A stretch of 64,000 nucleotides of DNA from NCBI RefSeq assembly GCF_001270265.1, contig NZ_LGAP01000007.1, positions 62,001 to 126,000 on the forward strand, written 5' to 3'. Position 1 is the first letter of the stretch. Every line of letters begins with the position of its first letter. The position numbers were made by a program, and so were the translations under genes. Source of the DNA: Ensifer adhaerens. Its GTDB lineage: Bacteria > Pseudomonadota > Alphaproteobacteria > Rhizobiales > Rhizobiaceae. The notes beneath the pieces are model-generated. The model saw only the letters and a program-made list of their open reading frames with translations. It had not been told where the DNA came from and searched no databases. Positions 1 to 8,278 of the stretch are shown piece after piece.

Positions 1-84
1 GGCGCGTCGCTGGCGAGGCGTCTGTGGGTTTCGGCATCTGGCCCAGTCCGAGCGCGGGCCCCGCGGCTTGGTCAGACCCGGTAA

Positions 85-201
85 GCGGGACGCCGCCTGA
101 TCGAGAGGCGCACCAACGCCCCGGAGGTCATGGACGTGCCGGCAGTGGAACAGGTGGTCACCACGACCCCGTCCAAGGCGGCCCAGCTCACGCTGTTCTG
201 A
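85..201 (+). pseudogene. C-terminal remnant of an unidentified plasmid protein
   Basis: The frame is open from just after a TAA at 82-84 to a TGA at 199-201 and ends in a Q-L-T-L-F tail. Such a tail is common at the C-terminus of DNA-processing proteins. No start codon with a ribosome site is visible and the gene enters from the left edge or is broken at the TAA. A terminator-like hairpin follows at once, which fits the end of a real transcription unit. The product cannot be named. Confidence 0.3.
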
Positions 202-229
202 TCCTCACGCTGCTGGCATTCTCGCAATC

Positions 230-265
230 GGTCCCGTTCGGGAACCCTGCTCGGACGGGCCTTTT
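230..265 (+). terminator. Rho-independent terminator-like hairpin
   Basis: GG-CCCGT-CG on the left (from 230) pairs with CGGACGGGCC on the right (252-261), with a one-base bulge, and is followed by TTTT at 262-265. It lies 28 bp after the stop of the remnant frame ending at 201. The structure is judged by eye. Confidence 0.5.
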
Positions 266-745
266 CGTTGCCATTCTGAGCATGAACACCACGGCGGCCG
301 CAGCGGCGGCCATTCTTTAGCGGTGCGTGCGCGCCGGCGCCCTACAGCATCGCAACCGATGACGGGGTTTCGCCCTGACAACGCGCCGCCCGACCGCCAC
401 CAGGTCGCCCATTTCCGTGAGGCCCGCGGAGATCCGCAGCAGCTGGCGCCTCAATGCGAATTCGTGGGGCTGACCCGACCGACAATTCCGCCGGGTTTTC
501 CTCACCAGGTTCGCAAGCCCGCAACGAGGGCGATAGAGCCCGGCAATAATCCGGCGATCGCGCAGCATGAGTAATCGGCTCTTTCAGGGCCGTGCGGCGT
601 AGGGGAGCAGGCTGCTACAGGCCGCGGCGCAGGCAAGGGCGAGCCCTCCTACACGTCCGTTTCGGCCCTGCGGGTGCCCGCGCCGCTCGTGGCCTTCCGC
701 TGCTGGAAGCTCCCGCCGCTAAGGCGGTCCAGAAAGGAGCCACTC
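266..745. other. intergenic region without a recognised gene
   Basis: Short open frames exist on both strands here but none has a ribosome site or a familiar product. The final part (about 660-745) is the leader of the ArdC gene and carries the ribosome site AAAGGAG at 733-739. Confidence 0.5.
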
Positions 746-1642
746 ATGCAAACCAAGCGCGACACCCATCAGATTATCACCGACACCATTCTCGCGGCCC
801 TCGAAAACTGCGGGCCTTGCGAGCGTCCCTGGGTCGGCCAGGCGCTGACCATGCCGGTCAACGCCGTGTCAGGCCACGAATACCGCGGCACAAATGTTGT
901 CATGCTGTGGGTCGCCGCCCAAGAGGCCGGCTACGCGGAAAATCAATGGGCGACCTTCAAACAGTGGTCCGAGAAGGGCGCGCGCGTCCGTAAGGGCGAG
1001 AAAGCTACCCCGGTCATCTGGTTCAAAATGCTCGACCGCAAGGGCGACGACGCCGGCGCCGATGACGAGGATAGCCGACACATTCCCTGCGCCCGCCTGA
1101 GCTGGGTGTTCAACACCGCCCAGGTCGATGGCTACCAGCCCGAGAAGGCGCGCTCGCCCAAGGACAACCAAGTCTTCCCGATCGGGTTGGCCGATGCGCT
1201 GATTGCCGCAACCTGCGCAAAGATCCGCCACGAGGGCGCGCGGGCCTTCTACCGGCCCAGCACCGACGAAATCGTGCTGCCCCCACGATACCTGTTCACC
1301 GGCACGTCCACCAGCAGCGCCACCGAGGCGTACTATGGCGTCGCTCTTCATGAGTTGACGCATTGGACTGCACCGCGCCTCGAGCGCGAGTTTGGCAAGC
1401 GCTTCGGGGATGACGCCTACGCTGCCGAAGAACTGGTCGCCGAACTCGGTGCAGCGTTCCTCTGCGCCCGACTGGGCGTTTCGGTCGAGCCGCGTGCCGA
1501 CCACGCCAAGTACCTCGCCAGCTGGATCAAGATCCTGAAAGATGACCGCAAGGCGATCATCACCGCCGCCAGCAAGGCAGCTGAGGCGAGCGACTACCTC
1601 CTGGCCTTTAAAGGCGAAACCGAAGCGAGGAAGGCAACCTAA
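746..1642 (+). CDS. ardC: ArdC family anti-restriction protein (ssDNA-binding domain plus zinc metallopeptidase domain)
   Basis: The 298-residue product matches the ArdC family, which on conjugative plasmids protects incoming single-stranded DNA from host restriction. The N-terminal part (about residues 5-130) is the ssDNA-binding domain with the typical NxxSGxxYRGxN segment. The C-terminal part carries a zincin motif HELTH at about residues 202-206, with a downstream E-E-L-V-A-E-L helix that would supply the third ligand. The ATG at 746 is chosen because AAAGGAG precedes it; an upstream in-frame start at 674 lacks a ribosome site. Its presence with DUF736 genes and repAB supports a plasmid origin for this end of the window. 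No gene is cotranscribed downstream. Confidence 0.9.
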   Translation: MQTKRDTHQIITDTILAALENCGPCERPWVGQALTMPVNAVSGHEYRGTNVVMLWVAAQEAGYAENQWATFKQWSEKGARVRKGEKATPVIWFKMLDRKGDDAGADDEDSRHIPCARLSWVFNTAQVDGYQPEKARSPKDNQVFPIGLADALIAATCAKIRHEGARAFYRPSTDEIVLPPRYLFTGTSTSSATEAYYGVALHELTHWTAPRLEREFGKRFGDDAYAAEELVAELGAAFLCARLGVSVEPRADHAKYLASWIKILKDDRKAIITAASKAAEASDYLLAFKGETEARKAT

Positions 1643-1819
1643 CGGTTGCCTGTCCCTTCGCCTCACATGCACGGGCTTGCCTCCGGTGCGGCAAACTCGC
1701 ACCGACGATCGTTGAGGGGAATAGCCCGGAAGGGTTCGGGATCGCACTTCATGAGCAGCCGAGAGATTTCGCCCTGCCCGATGCTGGCCCGCATCAATTG
1801 GGAGTTTTGCGACGATGGC

Positions 1820-2293
1820 TCATATCGGCAACAGGGCGTCGGGCTTTACATCTGCCACGGATGCATAGGTATGGGTCTCCCTTACACCGGGCAAGGGCAG
1901 TATCACCCGCTCCAGAAAGTCCTGAAACATGGACATGTCGGCAATTCTCGCTTTTACGAGATAATCGAAGCCGCCGATGACCATGTGGCATTCCAGAACT
2001 TCCGACGCTTTTGAAATTGCCTCGGAGAACCGCTCGAAAACATGCGGAGCGGTGTGATCGAGGCGGACCTGAATGAAAACCACTGTTCCCCGACCAACCT
2101 TTTGCGGGTCGAGGATCGCCCTGACGGCCTTTACGTAACCCTCCCGGAACAGACGTTTGACGCGCTGGCTGGCCCCGGTCGGGGACAAGCCGACCCGGTT
2201 CGCCAGTTCGAGCGTGGTACGGCGCCCGTCTTCCTGCAGCAGCCTTAGCAGGTTCCGGTCGATAGCGTCGAGTTCGGCAACTTCGTGTTTCAC
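1820..2293 (-). CDS. Lrp/AsnC family transcriptional regulator
   Basis: 157 residues. The N-terminal winged helix (about residues 5-60, with the segment LDAIDRNLLRLLQEDGR) binds DNA. The C-terminal half is the RAM/AsnC effector-binding fold, which contains the V-x-x-C-H-x-V-I-G-G-F-D-Y signature. Translation appears to begin at GTG 2293. It is divergent from the EamA transporter gene that starts at 2452, a classic arrangement in which an Lrp-type protein senses an amino acid and controls its exporter. The ligand is unknown. The target gene is frameshifted, so the pair may be non-functional. Confidence 0.88.
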   Translation of the reverse strand: MKHEVAELDAIDRNLLRLLQEDGRRTTLELANRVGLSPTGASQRVKRLFREGYVKAVRAILDPQKVGRGTVVFIQVRLDHTAPHVFERFSEAISKASEVLECHMVIGGFDYLVKARIADMSMFQDFLERVILPLPGVRETHTYASVADVKPDALLPI

Positions 2294-2451
2294 GCAGACT
2301 GATCCAAGATTGAGTGATATTCACTTCAAGAATACCGGAATCAATATATTCAGACACGCATGCTTGAGCAATACGATGTGATCGTTGTGGTTTGGTTCTT
2401 TCGGTCACCTACCAATAGCCAGACCGGGTCCCTGCCCTCCCGGAGGCAAGT

Positions 2452-3346
2452 GTGCGTATTGTGATATTTGCAGACAGTGACGGCAGCAAACGGATTGCGA
2501 TCGTAGCGGGGGTGGCGTTCGTCGCGATTACCACGGTGCAATTCGTTGCCGCTCGCTTCAGCTTGCGCGAACATCTGGCGGCCGCCGATATCGTGGGCTT
2601 GCGATTTGCCGGCGCTCTTTTCGTCTTCCTGCCGGTGCTATGGAAGACCGGCACGGCAAAGCTGAGGGTACTCGGTTGGCGCAAAGCCGGTCTGTTGGCA
2701 CTGCTGGTGGGGTTACCCTACACCCTGATCATCAATCAGGGGCTTACCCATGCCCCGGCTGCCCATGCTGCGGCCCTGTCTCCCGCCTCCATCGTCTTCT
2801 TCTCGTTCCTGCTCTCTCGCGTCGTGTTCAAGGACAAGGTTTCCCGCGCGCGTCATCGGCATTATCGCGATAATCGGCGGACTGCTTTTGTTTGTTTCCC
2901 ACACAAGCGTCGATTCAGGCGACACACTTCGCGGCGATCTGCTCTTTGCGGGATCAGGGATCATGTTCGCGGCCTATGCCGTGCTGGTGAGGCTCTGGTC
3001 CGTCGACGCGATAACGGCGACGATCGCGGTTGTCCTCTTCTCCTGCTTGCCGCTGCCCTTGTTGTACACTGTGGCGCCGAGTGGACTGGGGGCCGCATCC
3101 ATAGCCGAGATCGCAACGCAATTCGTGATCCAGGGCTTCCTTGCCGGTGCGGTTGCGATCGTTCTCTACACGTATACGGTTCATCAACTCGGCCCGCGAC
3201 AGGCTTCGCTGTTCATGCCGTGCATTCCAGTGACGACGGCCGTGATCGGCATCGTGGTTCTCGATGAATTACTGACCCTCCCCCAGTTCATCGCGATCGC
3301 TGCCATAGCATTTGGAATGGTTTTTCCAATGCTGCAAAAATCCTGA
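2452..3346 (+). pseudogene. EamA/DMT family transporter, frameshifted
   Basis: Two overlapping frames together give one protein of about 297 residues with some ten hydrophobic segments, the usual size of drug/metabolite transporters. The N-terminal half reads in the frame from GTG 2452 (ribosome site GGAGG at 2442-2446) as far as about 2850. The C-terminal half reads in another frame, from R-V-I-G-I-I to the TGA at 3346. The switch lies in a CGCGCGCG run near 2845-2853, consistent with loss of one CG dinucleotide by slippage. A sequencing error cannot be excluded. It is divergent from the Lrp regulator and probably its target. Substrate unknown; amino acid or metabolite export is typical of such pairs. 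Confidence 0.75.
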
Positions 3347-3859
3347 GATTCGCTACAAGATGACGGGCGTGGAGATCTCAAAGGACATCGATCAGCGGCT
3401 TTGTCTGACACTTCCTCCCTCCCGGCGACCGGTCGTGACCGAACGTTTTCGTTTGGCGCGATGGACGCAGCCGTCTCGTCAGGTGGTCGACACCGTATTC
3501 GCGGACCGTCGCGCCTGCGGAAGCTGATCGAGCCTACCACGCCGATTGGGAGGGGAGATTCGTCAGTGTTTGCCATTGCCATGTCCCTCTCACTTGCTGT
3601 TGACGGCGCTCCCTCCGCGGGCTCGATGAGGCATGTCTGACCGGAGATCGGCTGCGCCTCGATCGTCCTCCCGCAACGGCAAGTCGCAGTTTTCTTACCC
3701 CTGTCAGCTGCGCCGCCATTCCTTGCGCACTAACAAAACTGCGACTTGCCGCCCTCCATTCCATTCCGGCCCTATGGGTGCGGACCGATCGTCCCCGGTC
3801 CTTGCGACAGCCATCGAGGCCGCAATGGTGCGGCCCGACACAGCGAAAGGAACTTGGAC
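3347..3859. other. intergenic; right part is copy A of a duplicated DUF736 leader
   Basis: No gene is recognised between the EamA pseudogene and the first DUF736 gene. From about 3612 the sequence is repeated at 5347 onward with high identity, so this is the conserved leader of the DUF736 gene. The immediate leader holds the ribosome site GAAAGGAAC. Confidence 0.55.
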
Positions 3860-4147
3860 ATGGCAACCATCGGCACCTTCACCTCCACCGAAAACGGCTT
3901 CAACGGTTCGATCCGCACCCTCGCACTCAACGTCAAGGCTCGAATTGCCCGGGTCGAAAACCCCTCCGACAAGGGCCCGCATTTCCGCATCTACGCCGGT
4001 AACGTCGAACTGGGCGCGGCCTGGCAGAAGACTTCCGATCAGGGCCGCGACTATCTTTCGGTGAAGCTCGACGACCCGAGCTTCTCAGCTCCGATCTACG
4101 CCACGCTCGCCGAGGTCGAAGGCGAGGACGGCTACCAGCTGATCTGG
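3612..4147 (+). repeat. direct duplication, copy A (DUF736 leader and gene)
   Basis: This stretch aligns with 5347-5917. Within the coding part only scattered bases differ; the leaders differ by an insertion of about 35 bp in copy B. Each copy is followed by a Phd-type antitoxin sequence with its own palindromic operator, so the duplicated unit is DUF736 plus toxin-antitoxin. Confidence 0.85.
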
Positions 4148-4378
4148 CCCCCCCCCAACCGAGTTGGGGGAGCCGCCGGCCCCGCCGCAAGGCAGGGCCG
4201 ATGCACACAGCATTTACAGCAGTGCTGTAAATGCTGTATTGCTGGCATAGGCGCTATAGTCGACCTGGCGCAGACACCATGGAGATCAGCATGCCCCGTT
4301 CCAGTGGTTCATATTCAACGAGCGATCTTTCCCGAAAATCCGGCGATATTATCGCGGAGGCCTTGCGGCATCCGGTGA
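3860..4378 (+). CDS. DUF736 family protein, copy 1, C-terminus altered by a frameshift
   Basis: The start ATG follows GAAAGGAACTTGGAC. About 95 residues match the DUF736 family, small proteins frequent on rhizobial and sphingomonad plasmids, function unknown. The body (M-A-T-I-G-T-F to E-V-E-G-E-D) is almost identical to copy 2. After L-I-W the frame enters a run of C bases (4148-4156). It then reads through an inverted repeat, the operator and the start of the antitoxin gene out of frame, ending only at 4378. Copy 2 instead stops after L-I-W-S-R-L-N-R-D, so the extra residues are probably junk produced by a length change in the C run. Confidence 0.7.
   Translation: MATIGTFTSTENGFNGSIRTLALNVKARIARVENPSDKGPHFRIYAGNVELGAAWQKTSDQGRDYLSVKLDDPSFSAPIYATLAEVEGEDGYQLIWPPPNRVGGAAGPAARQGRCTQHLQQCCKCCIAGIGAIVDLAQTPWRSACPVPVVHIQRAIFPENPAILSRRPCGIR
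4152..4170 (+). terminator. hairpin after DUF736 copy 1
   Basis: CCCCCAAC at 4152-4159 and GTTGGGGG at 4163-4170 form a perfect 8-bp stem with a CGA loop. There is no T run, so it may be a weak terminator or an mRNA-stabilising hairpin. It corresponds in position to the hairpin after copy 2 at 5950-5972. Confidence 0.4.
4207..4237. promoter_or_regulatory. 31-bp perfect palindrome, probable operator of the Phd-type antitoxin
   Basis: ACAGCATTTACAGCA at 4207-4221 and its exact reverse complement at 4223-4237 flank a single G. It lies about 55 bp upstream of the antitoxin start and is the expected position for autorepression by a Phd/YefM dimer. A shorter version of the same sequence precedes the decayed second module at 5985-6010, so the element moved with the module. 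Confidence 0.75.
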
Positions 4379-4557
4379 CGATCACACAGCGCAACAAGCC
4401 GCGCCTAGTCCTTCTGAACATCGATGACTATGAGCGGCTGATGCGGCAATCCGACGCGCGGTCGGTGGGCACACTCGACACAATGTCGCGTGAGTTGCTC
4501 GACGAATTCGAGGCGGCGGTAGACGCCTATGAGGATAGCGACGAGGCCAGCCGATGA
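4291..4557 (+). CDS. type II antitoxin, Phd/YefM family
   Basis: The start is taken at ATG 4291 because GGAG lies six bases before it; the longer frame from 4231 begins inside the operator palindrome. The 88-residue product has the Phd/YefM N-terminal fold: the segment [18 protein letters not shown] is followed by a strand-rich [17 protein letters not shown] stretch. The acidic C-terminal tail is the part that normally neutralises the toxin. It overlaps the downstream toxin start by four bases (ATGA). The antitoxin looks intact while its toxin is frameshifted. Confidence 0.85.
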   Translation: MPRSSGSYSTSDLSRKSGDIIAEALRHPVTITQRNKPRLVLLNIDDYERLMRQSDARSVGTLDTMSRELLDEFEAAVDAYEDSDEASR

Positions 4558-4965
4558 GCGGCTACGACGACATCCAGACCGCGACGGTGATCCGCTATCC
4601 CTATCTCTGGGCGAGGGAGGCCGGTAAGGGTGAGACTGAGGGCCGCAAGGATCGCCCGGTCGCAGTTGGCGTAAGACTCTCTCGTCCTAATGGAGATTTG
4701 GTAGTGTTTTTCCCGATCACCACAAAGCAGCCGGAGAAAGCTCGCTTCGCCGCGGAAATCCCCGCCATCGAGAAACGGCGGGCCGGCCTCGATGCAGATC
4801 TGCGCCTCTGGGTCATCCTCGATGAATTCAACAGTCGTCGGCCGCTCATTTTACCTTGAGCCCGAACCACCTATCGGGCGGTTCAGCAAGGCCTTCTTCC
4901 TTCCCCTTCTCCGCGAGTTTATCGCGCGTCGAAAGTCGCTTACCGAGATCAGCCGGTCCAAGTAG
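4554..4965 (+). pseudogene. PemK/MazF-like toxin, frameshifted near its end
   Basis: The N-terminal part (T-A-T-V-I-R-Y-P-Y-L-W, then a K-D-R-P-V segment) resembles the PemK-like growth inhibitors paired with Phd antitoxins in Rhizobiales; such proteins usually cleave RNA. The open frame ends at 4859 after L-D-E-F-N-S-R. A different frame starting at about 4833 continues with G-R-S-F-Y-L-E-P and runs to a TAG at 4963-4965, giving the family-like tail with F-S-K-A-F-F-L-P-L-L. One extra base or two missing bases near 4830-4833 would restore a full protein of about 136 residues. The toxin is therefore probably dead, unless this is a sequence error. Confidence 0.75.
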
Positions 4966-5346
4966 TGCCCGAAAGATTGACCCGCCGGAGCGCTGGGTTA
5001 GGCTGGATCCCACTCTCCGCCGGGAGGAACCATGTGAAGGAGTGGCGGTGCCGACCTTCCAATCTTTCCGATGAGGTTGTGGCGCTCGAAGCCGGTTGAT
5101 GGTGGATCGCCGGCATGATGACGCCGAGGCACCGCCCGAGGGCTGCTCGGATCTGTCCGGTGGCAAATCATCGACAGCAGGCGACGAAGGCATATGCGTG
5201 AGTGCTTTCCGGACCTGCTGCGGCGTCGGGCGGTCACGAAAGCGGCTAACGGCGAATGGGTCGCCGCTGGACCGTGTCGGGGCGATAAAGTCTGCCGGCG
5301 AGGACCGCCATCGTCATGTTCCTCCCATTGCAGTCATGGGCCACGT
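4966..5346. other. intergenic region without a recognised gene
   Basis: Lies between the toxin pseudogene and the second DUF736 leader. Open frames on both strands are short and lack ribosome sites or recognisable products. Confidence 0.5.
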
Positions 5347-5917
5347 CCTCCGCGGGCTCGATGAGGCATGTCTGATCGGAGAACGGCTCCGCCTCGATCG
5401 TCTACCCGCAACGGCCTTCGCAACTTTCTTCCCCTGTCGGAACCAACCCCACTCGACAAGTCGAGCGGGGACCCCGGGTCGCCGCCATTCCTCGCGAAGC
5501 AAGAAACTTGCTCCCGGCCGCCCTCCATTTCATTCCGGCCCTTCAGGTGCGGTCCGATCGTCCCCGGTCCTTGCGACAGCCATCGAGGCCGCAATGGTGC
5601 GGCCCGACACAGCAAAAGGAACTTGGACATGGCAACCATCGGCACCTTCACCTCCACCGAAAACGGCTTCAACGGTTCGATCCGCACCCTCGCACTCAAC
5701 GTCAAGGCTCGAATTGCCCGGGTCGAAAACCCCTCCGACAAGGGCCCGCATTTCCGCCTCTACGCCGGTAACGTCGAACTGGGCGCGGCCTGGCAGAAGA
5801 CTTCCGATCAGGGCCGCGACTATCTTTCGGTGAAGCTCGACGACCCGAGCTTCTCAGCTCCGATCTACGCGACACTTGCGGAAGTCGAAGGTGAAGATGA
5901 CCTCAAGCTCATCTGGT
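5347..5917 (+). repeat. direct duplication, copy B (DUF736 leader and gene)
   Basis: Aligns with 3612-4147. Copy B has a longer leader (about 35 extra bases around 5440-5480). The coding part is nearly identical until codon 88, after which the two copies diverge. Confidence 0.85.
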
Positions 5918-5937
5918 CCCGGTTGAACCGGGACTGA
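5629..5937 (+). CDS. DUF736 family protein, copy 2, intact
   Basis: 102 residues from ATG 5629, preceded by AAAAGGAAC. The whole DUF736 sequence is present and ends normally at TGA 5935-5937. Function is unknown for the family, whose members are conserved on alphaproteobacterial plasmids near transfer and anti-restriction genes. A strong hairpin follows at 5950. This copy is the reference for judging copy 1 as frameshifted. Confidence 0.88.
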   Translation: MATIGTFTSTENGFNGSIRTLALNVKARIARVENPSDKGPHFRLYAGNVELGAAWQKTSDQGRDYLSVKLDDPSFSAPIYATLAEVEGEDDLKLIWSRLNRD

Positions 5938-5949
5938 GACTTAGGTCAT

Positions 5950-5972
5950 GGCCCCGCTACACAGGCGGGGCC
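5950..5972 (+). terminator. terminator-like hairpin after DUF736 copy 2
   Basis: GGCCCCGC and GCGGGGCC form a perfect 8-bp stem around a 7-base loop, 12 bp after the stop codon. The following bases (TCCCTCGTTC) are pyrimidine-rich but not a T run. Confidence 0.55.
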
Positions 5973-5984
5973 TCCCTCGTTCAA

Positions 5985-6010
5985 ATACAGCATTTGCAGC
6001 AATGCTGTAT
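5985..6010. promoter_or_regulatory. orphan operator palindrome of the decayed second toxin-antitoxin module
   Basis: ATACAGCATT and AATGCTGTAT are exact reverse complements separated by six bases. The sequence is a shortened relative of the 31-bp palindrome at 4207-4237. It could still be bound by the intact antitoxin encoded at 4291. Confidence 0.6.
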
Positions 6011-6052
6011 CCATTAGAAGACAAACCCCGATGCAGCACACTTGAGATCAAC

Positions 6053-6156
6053 ATGTCCCGCATGGATCGTCCATATTCCGCGAGCGATTTGTCACGGAAA
6101 ACTGGCGGCCTCATCGCCGAGGCATTTGCGCCACCTCGTGGCGATAACTCAGCGCA
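6053..6156 (+). pseudogene. Phd/YefM antitoxin remnant (second module)
   Basis: ATG 6053 opens a frame closely matching the N-terminus of the antitoxin at 4291 (Y-S-A-S-D-L-S-R-K-T-G-G-L-I-A-E-A). An extra T near 6127 breaks the frame. Removing it restores a reading of the form A-L-R-H-L-V-A-I-T-Q-R, and similarity ends about 6156. No toxin follows. Confidence 0.75.
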
Positions 6157-6998
6157 TGCCGCTTGGCGAGCTTGCGCTCAAGCCTGTGTCGGGAGGGCTC
6201 CGCCATCAAGTCCGCACGCACGTATCCGGGTGCGGCGGCCATCGGCGAAATCGGAGGCATAGCCGGATAGCTGCAAGCGATCGAAGGGTTCCCGATCTGC
6301 AGCCAGGGTAAGTGCTAGGCTAGGGGCCTGCTGGCCGGCAGCAGACGCGCGTAGACGACGACCCTGCCAGCGCTGTTCAAGGCGAGGGTGTAGGTGGGGT
6401 GCGGATCGTGTGGAATAGCGCACTCGCGGCCCTCGCGTATTGTCACGTCCCAGCAAGGCGTTCGCAGAACACGCGGGCCCGCAGTCTGAACATCTGATCG
6501 AGGTATGCCTCCGATCCGCCGGTGGCGCTGCCCGGCAATGCCGTAATTCTGATCACCCGTGCTTCCTCCTCGTTACGGCGCGTTGAGGAGTGCGGCGGAT
6601 CCGTCGACGGTACTAGTCGCAGAAATGCGGGCGAGATTTTGCGACAAAGCGCTCGCAGCCGAGGCTCACGGGAAAAAGCGAATCGGTCTTGCCAACCCGA
6701 GTTCGAAGGTGACTCGCACCGATGTCGGTCCTTCGCGCAGGGATTGCTGCTCGTTGCTGCCGGTAGAAGAACGCTCTCCCCCGCAAATCTGCGAGCAGGC
6801 TCTGGTGGGACTGATGCGCTCTAAGGCAAGGGATTCAAAGGACAATCTGCCATTTTGCGCGAGGAGATCCGACACCCTGTGGGAGCGACGTTATGCTTCT
6901 GTTAACCCTATGTTCCTTGCCAGCATGGCAATTTCACCCATAATAACGCTTAGGCAGTCCTTCCGGCTGAAAAACCGTTATTCGAGAGCTCCCCTGCA
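6157..6998. other. region upstream of repA, no gene recognised
   Basis: About 840 bp. A frame from 6559 to 7002 is open but its translation looks non-coding and resembles nothing I know. The last 150 bp are AT-richer and should hold the repAB promoter. I could not find a clear parS of the form GTT-N10-AAC by eye. Confidence 0.45.
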
Positions 6999-8222
6999 AT
7001 GAACGCTAGTTCGCCCTCTGTGGCCCGTGCGCAGCCAATGCAATTCGAGGATCTGATCCTGGAGCAGGGCGATCTGATCTCGAAGAAGCTCCATCTTCTA
7101 AGCATGCAGCAGTTCCCACCGAACGCCAAAAAGCTGCTGCGTCAGTTTTCGCTGAATGAAGTCGCGCAGTATCTGGGCGTGTCGCAGAGCACCCTGAAAA
7201 AGCTGCACCTTGAAGGCAAGGGCCCCCTCCCCCAGACGTCGACGTCTGGAAGGCGTTCCTATAGCGCCGAGCAGATGGTGGAACTGCGCCAATATCTCGA
7301 TCAGCATGGTCGCTCGGAGGCTCGCAACTACATGCCGCGACGCCGAGCCGGCGAAAAGCTTCAGATCATTGCAGTCGTCAACTTCAAGGGCGGTTCGGGC
7401 AAGACGACGACCGCTGCCCACCTGGCTCAGTACATGGCCTTGACCGGGCACCGAGTGCTGGCGGTCGACCTCGACCCGCAGGCTTCCCTGTCCTCGCTGC
7501 ACGGCTTCCAGCCGGAACTCGACCAGACGCCATCACTTTATGACGCGATCCGTTACGACGAAGAGCGTCGGCCGATTTCCGAGATCATCTTGCCGACGAA
7601 TTTCCCCGGTCTTGATATCATCCCAGCCAACCTTGAACTGCAGGAATTCGAGTACGACACGCCGCTTGCGATGTCGAACAGGAACTCGAATGAGGGCAAG
7701 ACCTTCTTCACGCGCATCTCTCGCGCGCTTGCCGAAGTGGATGACCGATACGACGTCGTCGTGATCGACTGCCCTCCCCAGCTGGGTTATCTCACGATCA
7801 CGGCGCTGACCGCAGCCACGAGCGTTCTCATTACAATTCATCCGCAGATGCTCGATGTTATGTCGATGGGGCAATTCCTCTTGATGCTCGGCGGCATCTT
7901 GAAGCCGATCCGCGATGCGGGCGCCGAGGTGAATCTGGAATGGTATCGTTATCTGATCACCAGATACGAGCCGACCGACGGACCGCAGGGGCAGATGGTC
8001 GGCTTCATGCAGACCCTGTTCCACCAGTTCGTCCTGAAGAACCAGATGCTGAAGTCAACGGCGGTGTCGGATGCCGGCATCACGAAGCAGACACTTTATG
8101 AAGTCGACAAGAGCCAGATGACACGCTCGACCTATGAGCGCGCCATGGACGCCTTGAACGCGGTCAATGCCGAAATCACTGACCTGGTGCACGCGTCCTG
8201 GGGACGCAAGGTCGCCGGCTGA
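6999..8222 (+). CDS. repA: RepA, ParA-type partition ATPase of a repABC plasmid
   Basis: 407 residues, the usual length for RepA. Residues about 50-72 form a helix-turn-helix (L-N-E-V-A-Q-Y-L-G-V-S-Q-S-T). The deviant Walker A motif KGGSGKTT is at 130-137, followed by the A' box V-D-L-D-P-Q-A and Walker B (V-V-I-D-C-P-P-Q-L-G). RepA drives plasmid segregation together with RepB and autorepresses the operon. The gene is complete and followed after 56 bp by repB. The third gene of the cassette is broken, so partition functions may remain while self-replication is lost. Confidence 0.95.
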   Translation: MNASSPSVARAQPMQFEDLILEQGDLISKKLHLLSMQQFPPNAKKLLRQFSLNEVAQYLGVSQSTLKKLHLEGKGPLPQTSTSGRRSYSAEQMVELRQYLDQHGRSEARNYMPRRRAGEKLQIIAVVNFKGGSGKTTTAAHLAQYMALTGHRVLAVDLDPQASLSSLHGFQPELDQTPSLYDAIRYDEERRPISEIILPTNFPGLDIIPANLELQEFEYDTPLAMSNRNSNEGKTFFTRISRALAEVDDRYDVVVIDCPPQLGYLTITALTAATSVLITIHPQMLDVMSMGQFLLMLGGILKPIRDAGAEVNLEWYRYLITRYEPTDGPQGQMVGFMQTLFHQFVLKNQMLKSTAVSDAGITKQTLYEVDKSQMTRSTYERAMDALNAVNAEITDLVHASWGRKVAG

Positions 8223-8278
8223 CGATCGCGGCGATATGGGATGACCGCAAATGCGGTACTGACAAATGGAGTAACGAG

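Noticed and set aside
24-320. A 98-codon plus-strand frame at the left edge
   Set aside because: Low-complexity alanine end and proline/glycine-rich content suggest chance; the frame ending at 201 with a terminator behind it is more plausible.
6559-7002. A 147-codon frame just upstream of repA
   Set aside because: No ribosome site, unlikely composition and overlap with the expected repAB promoter region.
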